Source of the DNA: Ailurus styani
Taxonomy: Eukaryota; Chordata; Mammalia; Carnivora; Ailuridae
Assembly: GCA_002007465.1 (NCBI GenBank)
Contig: LNAC01000735.1
Span: forward strand, 701,346 to 765,345
DNA: 64,000 nt
Direction: 5' to 3'
How positions within the stretch are numbered: position 1 is the stretch's first letter; each line of letters begins with the position of its first letter. A model generated the notes under the pieces. The model saw only the letters and a program-made list of their open reading frames with translations. It had not been told where the DNA came from and made no database searches. Positions 11,601 to 23,612 of this stretch are shown here, piece by piece. A program made the position numbers and the translations under genes.

Positions 11601-11972
11601 TTTTTTTAAAAGATTTATTTATGGGGCACTTGGGTGGTTCAGTGAGTTAAGCGCCTGATTTTGGCTCAGGTCATAATTTCAAGACCCTGGGATCAAGCCC
11701 CATGAGGGGGCTGCCTGATCAACAGGGAGTCTGTTTGTCCCTCCCCCTCTCCCTCCCAACCCCCTTTATTCATTTGATAAATAAGATTTATTTATTTATT
11801 TGAGAGAAAGAGTGGTGTGGGGGGTGGGAAGGGACAGAGGGAGAGGGAGAGAGTCCCAAGCAGACTGTGCTTAGTGCAGAGCTGAGGTGGAGGTGGATCT
11901 CATGACTCTGAGATCACAACCTGAACTGAAACAAAGAGCCAGATTCTTAACCAGATGCCACCTAGGTGCCCC
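11601..11972 (-). mobile_element. CAN-SINE, antisense, split by another SINE
   Basis: Outer SINE on the minus strand. Its tail-side start is at 11601-11621, then it resumes at 11795 and ends at the head complement CACCTAGGTGCCCC at 11972. It is interrupted by the sense SINE at 11622-11782, which duplicated AAGATTTATTTA. Confidence 0.88.
11622..11782 (+). mobile_element. CAN-SINE nested inside the antisense SINE
   Basis: Sense SINE with head GGGGCACTTGGGTGGTTCAG. TSD AAGATTTATTTA at 11610-11621 and 11783-11794 lies in the A-rich region of the outer SINE. The two elements are in opposite orientation, so a transcript through them could form a partial hairpin. Confidence 0.88.
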
Positions 11973-12369
11973 AAAGAAACATTTTTAACTGACAATGTCC
12001 TACCCCTCCCCTCCTTTTTTTCCCCCAGAGTGTCATAATGACTACCAAACCTGCTGAATTAGGGAAAAGAAAAAGTATGATAAAATTGAAATTAGAAGAC
12101 ATGGAGAAATTACCATTGCTTTTTGCCATTTTCCTGACATTTTAGGAATATGGGTAAAGCTTTTATCTTGGCAATTGTGACTTGACAAATAGGTCATTTG
12201 AGTTTTCTTAAAACAAAAGTCACATAGACGGTGGGAAATGTAAAATACAAAAAAAAATATTTGATGGCTTATCTTTGAGTAAAAAAGGACTCTCTGTATT
12301 AAAAATCTCATGTAAATAAACTGATAAGAATTTAATTCACCTATTCACCAGTTTTACACTAATTTAGTG

Positions 12370-12835
12370 GACAGAACTTGGGGTGGCACCACATGTTTAC
12401 ACACTATATAATTTGTTCCCTTCAAGTGTGGGTGGGACCCATGACCTGCTTCCAACCAATAGAATATAGCAAAGGTGATGAATATCACTCCCACAATTAC
12501 AATATGTATATACAATACATATGTGTATCCATCTTGCTAGCATGCACTTAGAGATTCTCTTTGATGACTTAATGAAGTAAGTAGGAATTCCTCTTTGCAA
12601 GCAATCTCTAGGGCCTGAGGTTGACCTCTGGTCAGCAGCCAGCCAAACACCTACGGCCCTCAGTTATATTGCCCAAAGAAATAAATTTTTCCCGCAGTCT
12701 GGATGAATTTGGAAATGGATTCTTCCTCAATGCACTCCCAGGTAAGAATGCAGTTTGTGACCCCCTGAGCAGACGACACAGTAAATTAAAGCCTGGACTC
12801 CTCACCCACAGAAATTGTGAGATAAAGAATGTGCA
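12370..12835 (+). mobile_element. MaLR-like LTR (MLT1-type)
   Basis: Old LTR recognised by GGGTGGGACCCATGACCTGC, AATAGAATATAGCAAAGGTG and the 3' segment GGACTCCTCACCCACAGAAA followed by a GAGATAAAGAATGTG polyadenylation-type region. ERVL-MaLR LTR in plus orientation, truncated, and interrupted at its 3' end by the L1 tail at 12836. No retroviral coding sequence is visible here. Confidence 0.6.
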
Positions 12836-13081
12836 AGGTGGGGAGTTGTGGGGGGTAGGGAGGGAAAAATAATGAAACAAGATGGGATGGGGAAGGAGAC
12901 AAACCATAAGAGATTCCTAATCTCACAAAAGAAACAGAGTTACTGAGGGGTGGGAGGGTAGGGATAGGGTGGGTGGGTTATGGACATTGGGGAGGGTTTG
13001 TGCTTTGGTGAATGCTGTGAAAGGTGTAAGCCTGATGATTCACAGACCTGTACCCCTGGGGCAAATAATTAAAAAAAAAAA
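12836..13081 (+). mobile_element. 5'-truncated L1 tail beginning at a G-rich tract
   Basis: 246-bp L1 3' UTR insert with a perfect 12-bp TSD AAAGAATGTGCA (12824-12835 and 13082-13093) and an A13 tail. The insert starts in a G-run tract GTTGTGGGGGGTAGGGAGGG, a possible G-quadruplex sequence on the plus strand. Confidence 0.93.
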
Positions 13082-13109
13082 AAAGAATGTGCACAACTGC
13101 TTTTGGCAG

Positions 13110-13390
13110 TGTGAATAAAACATAGTCCCTTCCCTTTATGGAACTTACATCCTAATGTATGTGAGATAGAAAATAAAGAAGTAAATACACAGTTAGGTGA
13201 TGATAACTTCTTATGAAGAAGAATAAGGCAAAGGTGGGAAGGAAGTGGTCTGAATGATTTTTTTCTTAATAGGGAGTGGTTAAGGAAATCCTCACTGATA
13301 AGATATTTGAAAAGAAAAAAAAGAAACAAGGAGCAAGACTTAAGGTTCTTTGTGAGAGGGAAAAAATGTCTCATAGATTGAAGCAAGTTC
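13110..13390. repeat. Ancient repeat X, left part (L2-like)
   Basis: Matches an old mammalian interspersed repeat: CCCTTTATGGAACTTACATC, then GAAGAAGAATAAGGCAAAGG, then a GGTTAAGGAAATCCTCACTG segment. Resumes at 19690 after L1-B. I place it near L2 in the antisense direction, but the family name is uncertain. Confidence 0.55.
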
Positions 13391-14010
13391 AGGGGCACCT
13401 GGGTGGCCACACAGCCAAACAGCTCACATTAAGCCCATCCCCCTGACAAGGGTGGGGGGCAACTCCACCCAGGCAAAGATGCCTGAGAAGCAGAGCAGCA
13501 GGTCCCCTCCCCCAGAAGACAGACTGGAAGAACAGGGAAATAAGCTTATTTCCCACAGGACAGAAAAACTGTAGTGCCAGGGGAAAATAATATAGGAAGC
13601 TCCAGGTGTTCCCTCACGACTCGCTTATACTTCAGGCTAAAAGTTTACATTTCCTTTTTAGTTTCTTATTCTTTCTTTAAAAACAAACAAACAAAGAAAC
13701 AAACAAAAACCCTGTTCTCATTTCAAATAGATTTGTATTTCCCAACCTTCTTAACTTTTATTTTTTTCACATATATTTATTATACATTTATGCCCCATAC
13801 TAGCCCGTTTTTCACTCTATTCAATTTTATCTTGATATATACGTAAGTTCTGATTTCCTTGCAAGTTTGGAATATAGTGTCTTCTAACAAAAAACAAAAA
13901 TCAAACAGGAACAGGCAGATCACCCTGCTCTGTCTACCCTGAGAAATTATAATCTCTCTTCCCTAACCCCCTCCTTTTTTTTTGTTTTCTCTTTTCTCTT
14001 TTCTTTATTA

Positions 14011-14221
14011 TTTTTTTAAAGATATATATATATTTTTTTTTTAAATTTATTTGACACACAGAGAGAGAGATCACAAGCAGGCAGAGAGGCAGGCAGAGAG
14101 AGAGGAGGAAGCAGGCTCCCCGCCGACCAGACAGCCCGATGCGGGCCTTGATCCCAGGATCCTGAGATCATGACCTGAGCCAAAGGCAGAGGCTTTAACC
14201 CACTGAGCCACCCAGGTGCCC
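14011..14221 (-). mobile_element. CAN-SINE, antisense, in L1-B 5' UTR
   Basis: Full-length mustelid-type SINE with a TA-expanded tail (ATATATATA at 14022-14032) and head complement ending GCCACCCAGGTGCCC. The flanks are T-rich, so a TSD cannot be assigned with confidence. Confidence 0.92.
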
Positions 14222-14367
14222 TCTTTTTTTGTTGTTTTGGATCATCTTACTTTGGTGGCATATCTATGGTAGTTTTTACCACTTTGGATTTTTTCTGAGG
14301 TGCATTTTGCTTGGGTAGTAGTTTATATTTTGGAGTCTGTACATTCCCTCAACCATCCCTCAACAGA

Positions 14368-15275
14368 ATGACTAGAAGGAGGAGATCCCAACAAAGAAAA
14401 GAACCAGAGACTATGTCCTCTGCCACAGATCTAATGGATATGGACATAAGCAAAATGTCAGAAATAGACTTCAGGCAGCAAACATGAAGTCAATAGCTAG
14501 GCTTGAGAAAAATCATTAGTGGCAATATAGAATCTCTAAGAGCAGAAATAAGATTTAATCAGTCCGAACTTAAAAATGCTATGAATGAGATGCAGTCTAA
14601 ACTGGATACTCTAACATCCATAGCAAATGAGGGAGAAGAACAAATTAGTTATCTAGAAGATAAGCTGATAGAAAGGGAGGAAGCAGAGGAAGATAGGATA
14701 GGCAGCCAGAAGCCCATGAGAACAGACAGAGAGATCAATGACACCATGAAATGTTCCCGTGTCAGAATTCCTGGGATCTCTGAGGGGGTGGAGAGAGAGA
14801 GAGAACTAGAAGGTATATTTGAGCAAATCATAGCTGAAAGAACTTCCCTAATCTGGGGAAGGAAACAAGCATTCGAGTCCAAGAGGCAGAGAGGATCTCT
14901 CCCCAAATTAATAAAAATAGACCAATACCCCGGCATATAGTAGTGAAGCTTGCAAATCTTAGGGTCAAGGAAGCTATCCTGAGAGCAGCTAGGGGGAAGA
15001 GATTTCTTATGTAGAGAGGTATGAATATCAGAATAACATCAGACCTATCCACAGAGACCTGGCAAGCCAGAAAGGGCTGGCAAGACATACTCAGGGTACT
15101 AAATGAGAAGAACATGCAGCCAAGAATAATTTATCCAGCAAGGCTCTCATTCGGAAATGGAGGGAGTGATAAAGAGCTTCCAGGACTGACAGAAACTGAA
15201 AGAATATGTGACCACCATGCCAGCCCTGCAAGAAATATTAAGGGAGATTCTATAAAAGAAGAAAGACCCCAATAG
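14368..15275 (+). pseudogene. L1-B ORF1 remnant (L1 RNA-binding protein)
   Basis: Begins at ATG 14368 with MTRRRRSQQRKEPETMS, the basic N-terminus of carnivore L1 ORF1p. It stops within about 40 codons at a TGA, then continues in other frames: coiled-coil-like sequence at 14503-14700, the RRM region (GISEGVERERELEGIFEQII) near 14790-14840, and the C-terminal domain ending KEERPQ* at 15275. ORF1p normally binds L1 RNA as a trimer. At least one stop and one frameshift inactivate this copy. Confidence 0.85.
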
Positions 15276-15333
15276 TAATATAGACCAGAAATTAACAGAG
15301 ACAATCTATAGAAACAGGGACTTTACAGGCAAT

Positions 15334-18300
15334 ATGATGGTACTAAATTCATATCTTTCAATAGTTATTCTCAACACGAACAGGCAGAATGCTTCCATCA
15401 AAAGGCACAGGGTTTCAGATTAGATAAAAAAACAGGACCTATCCATGTGCTGCCTCCAAGAGACTCATTCTGAACCTAAAGATGCCTCCAGATTGAAAGT
15501 GAGGGGATGGAGAACCATTATCATGCCAACAGACTTCAAAAGAAAGCTGGGGTAGCAATTCTCATATCAGACAAATTAGATTTTAAACCAAAAACTGTAG
15601 TAACAGAAAACCACTATACATAAACATACTTAACATACTTAAACACTATATCATACTTAAAGGGTTTATCCAACAAGAAAATCTAGCAATTGTAAATTTC
15701 TATGCCCCCAACATGGGAGCAGTCAACTACATAAACCAACTATGAACCAAAATAATGAATCATATTGATAGTAATACATTAACAGTAGGAGATTTCAAAA
15801 CTGCACTCACAGCAATGGATAGATCTCTAAGCAGAAGATCAACAAAGAAACAAGAGCTTTGAAGGACACATTGGACCAGATGGACTTCGTAGATACATAC
15901 AGAACATTCCATCTTAAAACAACAGAATACTTATTCTTCTTGAATGCACACGGAACTTTCTCTGGAATAGATCACATTCTGGGTCACAAATCAGGTCTCA
16001 ACCAATACCAAAAGACTGAAATTATTCCCTGCATATTTTCAGACCACAGTGCATTGAAAGTGAAACTCAACCACATGGAAAAATTTGGAAGGAATGCAAA
16101 CACTCAGAGGTTAAAAAGCATCCTGCTGAAGAATGAATGGGTAAACCAGGAAAATAAAGAGAAACTTAAATGTTCATGCAAACCAATGAAAATGAAAACA
16201 CATTGGTTCAGAACCTAAGGGATACTGCAAAGGCGGTTTTTAGAGGGAAATACATAGACATCCAAGCCTCTCTCAAAAAATTAGAAAAATCCCAAGTGCA
16301 CAAGTTAACCTTATACCTAAAGGACCTGAAGAAAGAACAGCAAATAAAGCCTAAACCAAGCAGGGGAAGAGAAATTATAAAGAATAGAGTGGAAATCAAT
16401 GAAATAGAAACTAGAAGAATAGTAGAACAGATAAATGAAACTAGAAGCTGGTTCTTTGAAAGAGTTAATAAGACTGATAAACCTGTGGCCAGACTTATCC
16501 AAAAGAAAAGGGAAAGGACCCAAATCAATAAATCATGAATGAAAGGGGAGAATTCATGACCAATACTAAGGAAATAGAGAGAGTTATTAGAGCTTATTAC
16601 CAGAAGCTATATTCCAACAAACTAGATAATCTGAAGGAAATTGATGCATTCCTAAACACTTATAAACTACCAACACCAAAACAGGAAGAAATAGACAATA
16701 TAAACAGACAAATGGCCAGCAAGGACATTGAAACAGTAATCAAAAACCTTCCCCAAAACAAGAGTTCAGGGTCAGATGGCTTCCCAGGGGAATTCTACCA
16801 AACATTTACAGAAGAAATAATACCTATACTACTGAACACTTTCCAAAAAATAGAAATGGAAGGAAAATTTCCAAATCTGTTCTATGAAGCCAGCATTATC
16901 CTGATCCCAAAGTCAGGCAAAGACTCCATCAAAAATGAGAATTACAAACCGATAACCTTGATCAATATGGATGCCAAAATGCTCAAGATCTTAGCCAATA
17001 GGATCCAACACTACATTAAAAGGATTATTCACCACAACCAGGTAGGGTTTATTCCTGGGATACAAGGGTGGTTCAACATTCTCGAATGAATCAACATGAT
17101 AGATCACATTAATAAAAGAAGAGACAAGAACCATACTCAATTGATGCACAAAAAGAATTTGACAAAATACAGCATCTTTTCCTGATTAAAACTCTTCAAA
17201 ATGTAGAGATAGAGGGAACATACTTCTATATCATAAAAAAAGCCATCTATGAAAAGCCCACGGCAAATATCATTCTCAATGGGGGAAAACTGAGAGCTTT
17301 TCCTTTAAGATCAGGAACATGACAGGGATGCCCACTCTCACCATTATTGTTTAACATAGTACTAAAAGTCCTTTCCTCAGCAGACAGACAACAAAAAGAA
17401 ATAAAAGGCATTCAAATTAACAAAGAAGTCAAACTCTCTCTCTCCACAGATAACATGATACTTTATGTGGAAAACTCAAAAGGCTCCACCCCCAAATCAC
17501 TAGAACTCATACAGCAATTCAGCAACATGGCAGGATACAAAATCAGTGCACAGAAATCAGTTGCATTTATAGACACTAACAACGTAACTGAAGAAAGAGA
17601 AATTAAGTAATCAATTCCATTTACAATAGCACCAAAAACCATAAGATACCTAGGAATAAACCTAACCAAAGAGGTAAAAGATCTACATTCTAGAAACTAC
17701 AGTATGCTTATGAAAGAAATTGAGGAAGACACAAAGAGATGGAAAAACATTCCATGCTCATGGATTAGAAGAATAAACATTGTGAAAATGTTTATGCTGC
17801 CCATAGCAATCTACACTTTTGGGGCAATCCCTATCAAAATATCATTGACATTTTTCACAGAGCTAAATGAACAATCCTAAAATTTGTATGGAACCAGAAA
17901 ACTCCCCGAATTGCTAGGGGAGTGTTGAAAGAGAAAACCAAAGCTGGGGGCATCACAATGCTTGACTTCAAGCTATATTACAAAGCTGTGATCATCAGGA
18001 CAGCATGGTATTGGTACAAAAGCAGACACAAAGATTAATGGAACAGAATAGAGAACCCAGAAATTGACGTTCAACTTTATGGCCAAGTAATCTTTGACAA
18101 AACAGGAAAGAATATCCAATGGAAAAAAGACAGTCTCTTCAATAAATTGTGCTGGGAAAACTGGACAACCACAAGCAGAAGAATGAAACTGAACTATTCT
18201 CTTACACCATACACAAAGATAAACTCAAAATGGATGAAAGATCTCATTGTGAGACAGGAATCCATCAAAATCCTAGAGAAGAACATAGGGAGTAACCTCT

Positions 18301-19420
18301 TTGACACTGGCCACAATGACTTCTTTCAAGATGCCTCTCTAAAGGAAGGCAAGGGAAACAAAAGCAACAATGAACTTTTGGGACTTCATTAGGATAAATA
18401 GCTTCTGTACAGCAAAAGAAACAGTCCACAAAACTAAGAGGCAACTCACAGAAAGGGAGAGGATGTTTGCAAATGACATTACAGATAACGGGCTGGCATC
18501 CAAGATCTATAAAGAATTTATCAAACTCAACACCCATAAAAAAATACTCCAGTCAAGAAATGGGCAGAAGACACATACAGGCACTTCTCCAGAGACATAT
18601 AAATGCTTAACAGACACATGAAAAAATGTTCAACATCACTAGCCATCAGGGAAATACAAATCAAAACCATAATGAGATACTACCTTACACCAGTTAGAAT
18701 GGCAAAAATTAACAAAACAGGAAACACAAATGTTGGTGGGGATGTGGAGAAAAGAGAATCCTCTTATACTGCTGGTGGGAATGCAAGCTGGTATAGTTAC
18801 TCTGAAAACAATATGGAGGTTCCTCAAGACATTAAATATAAAATTACCCTACGACCCAGCAATTGCACTGCTAGGTATCTACCCCCAAAGATACAGATGT
18901 AATGAAAAGAAGGAGCACATGCACCCCAATGTTCATAGCAGCAATGTCCACAATAGCCAAAATGTGGAAGGAGCCAAGATGCCTTTCAACAGATGAATGG
19001 AAAAAGAAGATGTGGTTCATATTTACAATGGAATAGTAGTCAGCCATTAGAAAGGATGACATTAGGAAAAGGAAAGGAAAAGTGAATTGGGGTAAATCAT
19101 AGGGGGAGACGAACCTTGAGAGACTGCGGATTTTGAGAAGCAAACTGAGGGTTATGGAGGGGTAGGGGTAGGGGGCATGGGTGAGCCTGGTGGTGGGTAT
19201 TAAGGAGGGCATGTATTGCATGGAGAACTGGGTGTGGTACATAAACAGTGAATCTTGGATCACTGAAAAAATAAAGTAAAAAAAAATTAAAAAAAGAAAG
19301 GATGACTACCCACCATTTGCATTGACATGGATGGAACTGGAGGAGAGTATGCTAAGTGTAATAAGTCAAGCAGAGAAAGATAATTATCATATGGTTTCAC
19401 TCATGTGGAATGTAAGGAAT
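15334..19420 (+). pseudogene. L1-B ORF2 remnant (endonuclease / reverse transcriptase)
   Basis: Starts at ATG 15334 (MMVLNSYLSIVILNTNRQNA), but the tryptophan in the SDWIKKQD region is a TAG near codon 32. The endonuclease C-terminal part is readable at 15859-16080, including a FSDH motif. The RT domain is readable at 16535-17089 (NKSSGSDGFPGEFYQ; GFIPGIQGWFNI) and the RT active site lies at 17443-17454, where codons read S-T-D-N instead of F-A-D-D. The C-terminal part is interrupted by the L1 tail at 19061. Non-functional. Confidence 0.87.
19061..19294 (+). mobile_element. L1 tail nested in L1-B 3' end
   Basis: 234-bp 5'-truncated L1 3' UTR (GTGAGCCTGGTGGTGGGTAT ... GAATCTTGGATCACTGAAA) with A-tail and a perfect 12-bp TSD AGAAAGGATGAC at 19049-19060 and 19295-19306. 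Same 3' UTR type as the insert at 640. Confidence 0.94.
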
Positions 19421-19689
19421 AGTGCAGAGAACCACAGGGGAAGGGGGGCAATACTGAATGGGAAGAAATCAGAGAGGGAGACAAACTGTGAGAGACTCTG
19501 GACTCTGGGAAACTAACTGAGGGGTACAGAAAGGATGGGAGGGATGGAGTAACTGGGTCATGGGTATTAAGGAGGGAATGTGTGGTGATGAGCACTGGGT
19601 ATTATATGCAACTAGTGAATCATTGAACACTACATCAAAAACTAATAATGTAGTATATGTTGACTAATGAACATAATAAAAAAACAAAT

Positions 19690-20560
19690 GTGAGGTATAA
19701 GGGAAAGAGAAAAGTCGAAGATGACACCCAAGATTTTTGGGCTACACAACCGGAAGAATAGAACTACTATTAACTGAGATAGGAGAAACAGTAGAAGCAG
19801 GTAGGGATCAGGAATTTAATTTTTAACTATTAGGTTTAAGATGGCTATTAGATATTCAATTGGATATACAAATCAAGAGTTGAAAGTTGAGGACTGATCT
19901 AAAGATATAGATTTGGGAAAGGGTGCCTGGGTGGACTCAGTTGGTTAAGCATTTAACTTTTGGTTTCAGCTCAGGTCATGATCTCATGGACTGTGGGATC
20001 CAGCCCTGTATCAGGCTTGAAAATTCTCTCTCTCCCTGTCCCCCCTGCACCCTGTGCTCTCTTGCTCAAATAAACAAACAAACAAATAAACAAATAAATC
20101 TTAAAAAAGAAAGATTTGGGAGTTGTTGGGATATAGGTAATACATTTAAAGCTACAAGACTGAATGAAAACACAAGGGAATGAATGTAGGCAGAACAGAA
20201 AGGCATTTCAATTGCCGAACTTAGGGTATGCCAACATTTAAGAGTCAGAGAGATCAGTTTGGAAGTCCTTAGCATATAGATGATATTTAAATCCTTGGGG
20301 AAGGAGGAGATCACCTGGAGACAGTATGCAGTATGAAAATAGACTGAATCCCAGGGAACTCAAGTATTTGAAGCAGCTGCCAGTAGGAGGAAAACCAAGG
20401 GAACATGTTATCATGTTAGTGTCTTTAGGCAAGAGAGTAGAGTATCTTATGGAACAGTGACTATTCACTAGCTTCAGGTAAGGATGAGAGATCAAGATGT
20501 CAAAAAAATGATTTGGTGGGTGGAAAAGATACCAATACTTCATGTAAAACTATTCGTTGG
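19690..20560. repeat. Ancient repeat X, right part
   Basis: Continues the repeat interrupted by L1-B: GATGACACCCAAGATTTTTG, CAATTGGATATACAAATCAA, TATAGATTTGGGA, GGAGGAGATCACCTGGAGAC. It aligns by eye with 60220-60850, a second copy in the same orientation (for example GACGAGATCACCTGGGGAAA at 60715). Interrupted by a SINE at 19919. Confidence 0.55.
19919..20111 (+). mobile_element. CAN-SINE in ancient repeat X
   Basis: Older SINE variant (TTGGTTAAGCATTTAACTTT) with an AAACAAAC-type tail. Perfect 10-bp TSD AGATTTGGGA at 19909-19918 and 20112-20121. Confidence 0.92.
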
Positions 20561-21093
20561 CACTAATGTAATAGAGAATATTTGGGGGACACTTTGGCCA
20601 ACAGTTAAGTAAAGAATGCAGAGAAGGTCCCCTGATAAGCTCAGAATACCATTTAACCAGAATGTCATCTAGCATCCCAAATGCACCACAAGGAAGCATA
20701 AATCAAATACCTGAAAAATATGGAATTGATAACAGTAGCTACCACATGGGTCCAGGGGTATGGCAGCCTATGTCATTTGGAATGATCCTGTTAGTGAACA
20801 CAGTTTAAAATGGTAGGAAATTTTAAGAATAATCTCTCTTAAAAGGACTGAGGGTCTCACAAGAGACCAAAAAATTATCAGACCAAAATCTAAGTAAAAG
20901 CAGGAAACCAGAGAAGTAAAAGAAGCACTTTAGGTGCCTTTTTTTTTCTTTTGAAAAGGATTTGTCCATGTGAGCTCATTTGAACTTCAGCTTTGTTATA
21001 GGGGCCAGAGTCAAACCCCAGGATGGAAAGTTGGGACTACAAGAGCCCCACTACCTGTGAGGTAAAAGTAAACTAGGAAAAAAAAAAACACAG
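20561..21093. other. Unassigned sequence
   Basis: No gene or recognisable transposon seen; ordinary AT-rich DNA. Confidence 0.5.
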
Positions 21094-21295
21094 GGGCACC
21101 TGTGTGGCTCAGTGGGTTGAGCCTCTGCCTTCGGTTCAGGTCATGATCTCAGGGTCGTGGGATGGAGCCCTGCATCAGGCTCTCTGCTCAGCAGGGAGCC
21201 TGTCCCCTCCCCACCACCTGCCTCTCTGCCTAATTGTGATCTCTCTCTCTCTCTCTGTAAAATAAATAAATAAATAAAATCTTAAAAAAAAAAAA
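21094..21295 (+). mobile_element. CAN-SINE
   Basis: Full-length mustelid-type SINE (GTGGCTCAGTGGGTTGAGCC) ending in (AAAT)n and a 13-bp A-run. It sits between A-rich flanks that hide any TSD. Confidence 0.92.
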
Positions 21296-21699
21296 AGCAT
21301 AACTACAACCACCTCTCTCTCTGCACACTCAAGTACTACAAGGAGAAATGTTTTGATTCTAGGTAAGCCAAAAACAAAACAGAGCAAAACAAAAACAAGA
21401 ACAAAACCAAAAAAGCTAAACCACCCTCTCAGAATCTAGAACTATATCTAGGCTTGAGAAGATGTGAAAATCAAATTGACATGATTTGTGTGGTTCAGAA
21501 AAACTTCAAGTAATGAACTTAGTTTTAAAGGGTTCCAAACAGGTTCTGGAACTAAGAATCTGGAAAAGAAAATATCCTTTTGGGGGAAAGCCACTTTCAC
21601 ACTAGGCCTCAGGTGATTCCTGCGAATAACTTTTTCAAGGACAATGATTTACATGTAGTAAAGAATAGCAAGAACACAAGGAAAAACCAAGCATACTAT
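21296..21699. other. Unassigned sequence
   Basis: A/C-rich stretch at 21365-21420, then non-repetitive sequence. No coding signal. Confidence 0.5.
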
Positions 21700-23612
21700 G
21701 AATGAGAACTAGCTTGAGTTTATAGGAAAACAAACCAATAAAAACTTCAGATATTAATATTATGAGGCACATAATATAAAACAATTATAGTTACCATGTT
21801 TCAAGAAATAAAAGGCAAGCTTGAACATATTACAGAAAATAGGCTATTATAGAGGGTAAAAGAGATGATGTGAAAAATATCCAAATAGAACTTTTAGATA
21901 TAAAAAATGCAATAACTAAAATTAAAAATTGAAATTAAGCACAGTTGGAATGAGAGAGTTAACAGGAAGATAGAGGATAGATATAATTCAGAATATACCA
22001 CAGAGAAGCAAAAAGGTAAAACATACAAAAAAGAGATTAAAAGTGCTGGGGATGAAGTGAGAAAGATTAACATACATGTAATAGGAGTTTTAGGAGAGGA
22101 AAGAAAGAGAATGGGAACAAGTTTCCCAATGAGGAGGCAATTACTGAAAATTTTTCAGAATGTTGAAAGCTACTCCAAGGGAGCAAACTTGCCACCCTAA
22201 AATGTGTCTTTTTTGTCATATGATTCATTTTAGAGTCGTTATATCTAAGAAAGAGAAAGCTTAGGAAGAACCTCTGACCTTCCCCCTAACTGTTTAAAAG
22301 AATTTAGATAGAGGACCTGCTCCAGGAAGGGAGGTATCACCATAGATGACTATGGTGTAATATGAACTAGGGGTGGTAGACAGAGAGGAACCTAGCGGAC
22401 TGTTTGTTAACATTCCTCTATGTCTCATTGTTTCTGTATGGCCTGGCAAACACTTGTTTATCATTTACTCCTTTTCATCTTCTTGTGTATTGTCTTTCAT
22501 CCCTTTGAAGTCCCAGATCTCTACCCCCTTCTTCTTGGCTCTGGATGGCTTATATGCCTCAATTTTCCGACTGTGCCTGGGTCTTATATATTTAAAGAAC
22601 CCCCACATACACGTTATTCATGTGATTTTCTCTTGTTAACCTGTCCGTTTAATTCTTAGACCAACCAAAAGAAACTTGAAGAATAGAATAAAAATTTCCC
22701 CTTCCTAATAAACCTGTTGACAAAATTCAGGAAGCTTATAAATTCCTAAACAGATAACATAAATAAGAAATCCACACTAGGCACACAGTGAAACTACTGA
22801 ACATCAAAGGTAAAGAAAATCTTAAAAGGTGACAGAGGGAAAAGACAGATTACATTCAAAGTAATGGGAGTTAGACAACAGCTAAACCAGAAGACAATAG
22901 AATGATATTTTCAGCAGGCTGACCAAAAAAATAACTGCTAACCCAGAATTTTATATGCAGTGAAATTTTTTTCAAGAAAAAGGAATAAGATAAAGACATT
23001 TCAGAATAGCAGAAACAGAGTTGCCATCAGAAAAATAAAGAGATTCAGGATCTACACCTCATATGAGAGGAAAGAACTCCTGGATTGGGGAACAGAGAAG
23101 CAAAAGAGAATGAGTAAAGTGGTAAGTCTGTGGTTAAATCTGCATGAGCACTGAATGTACAAAACAATAATGTCTTACGGGATTAAAAAGCAAACATGAT
23201 TAACATACACAACAATACAATAGGGAAAGGAGTCAATAGAGTTAATGTATTCTAAGTTCTCTGGAAAAAAGATAAAGTTGTTGATTAGTTTATAAAAAGC
23301 AGTAAGTATGCATTTTGTAATTTCTACAGTAACAACTAAAAGAATAGAAAACTTTTGAACTTGAGAGGGAAAAATTGTAGCTAAAAAAAATATTCAACCA
23401 AAGAAAACCAGAAAAAAGGCAGGAAAGGAAAATAAATGAAACACAGAACAGGTGGGAGAAATAGCACAAAATAAGCAGCAATTTAAACTGAAATGTCAGT
23501 AAGAAGTGCAAACGGACCAAGTATTCCAATTAAATGATTGTCATGAAGGACAAAAAAGTCAATTATATAAAAGATACAAGAGATACATGTTAAACTTAAA
23601 TAGAAAAAAAGT
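21700..23612 (+). mobile_element. Old L1/HAL1-type element, left part
   Basis: Degenerate ORF1-like sequence: a conserved segment at 22075-22180 resembling the ORF1 RRM start (ATAGGAGTTTTAGGAGAGGA) and 22720-23120 resembling the C-terminal domain. ORF2-like start sequence follows at 23460-23610. Broken by an LTR at 22185 and cut by L1-C at 23613. The continuation is recognised at 31641-32145. Confidence 0.65.
22185..22705 (+). mobile_element. LTR of an old endogenous retrovirus (ERVL-like)
   Basis: Sequence interrupting the old L1 with LTR-like features: a promoter-like TATATATTTAAAG at 22584 and the typical LTR end region CTGTCCGTTTAATTCTTAGACC followed by AAGAAACTTGAAGAATAGAA near 22640-22700. 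Solitary and without retroviral genes. The family is inferred from the 3' segment only. Confidence 0.5.

Larger units (their letters stand above)
13391..19686 (+). mobile_element. L1-B: 6.3-kb carnivore LINE-1, dead
   Basis: Runs from late 5' UTR (CCCCTCCCCCAGAAGAC at 13505 matches the same place in L1-E near 63901) through ORF1 and ORF2 to a 3' UTR and A-tail at about 19686. It is inserted in ancient repeat X, whose right part resumes at 19690. It carries an antisense SINE at 14011 and a nested L1 tail at 19061. The first 17 bp (13391-13407) look like a CAN-SINE head rather than L1. No clear TSD was found for the whole element. Confidence 0.88.

Noticed and set aside
12632..12907. 91-codon minus-strand open frame
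   Set aside because: Runs across a MaLR-like LTR and the L1 tail inserted in it.
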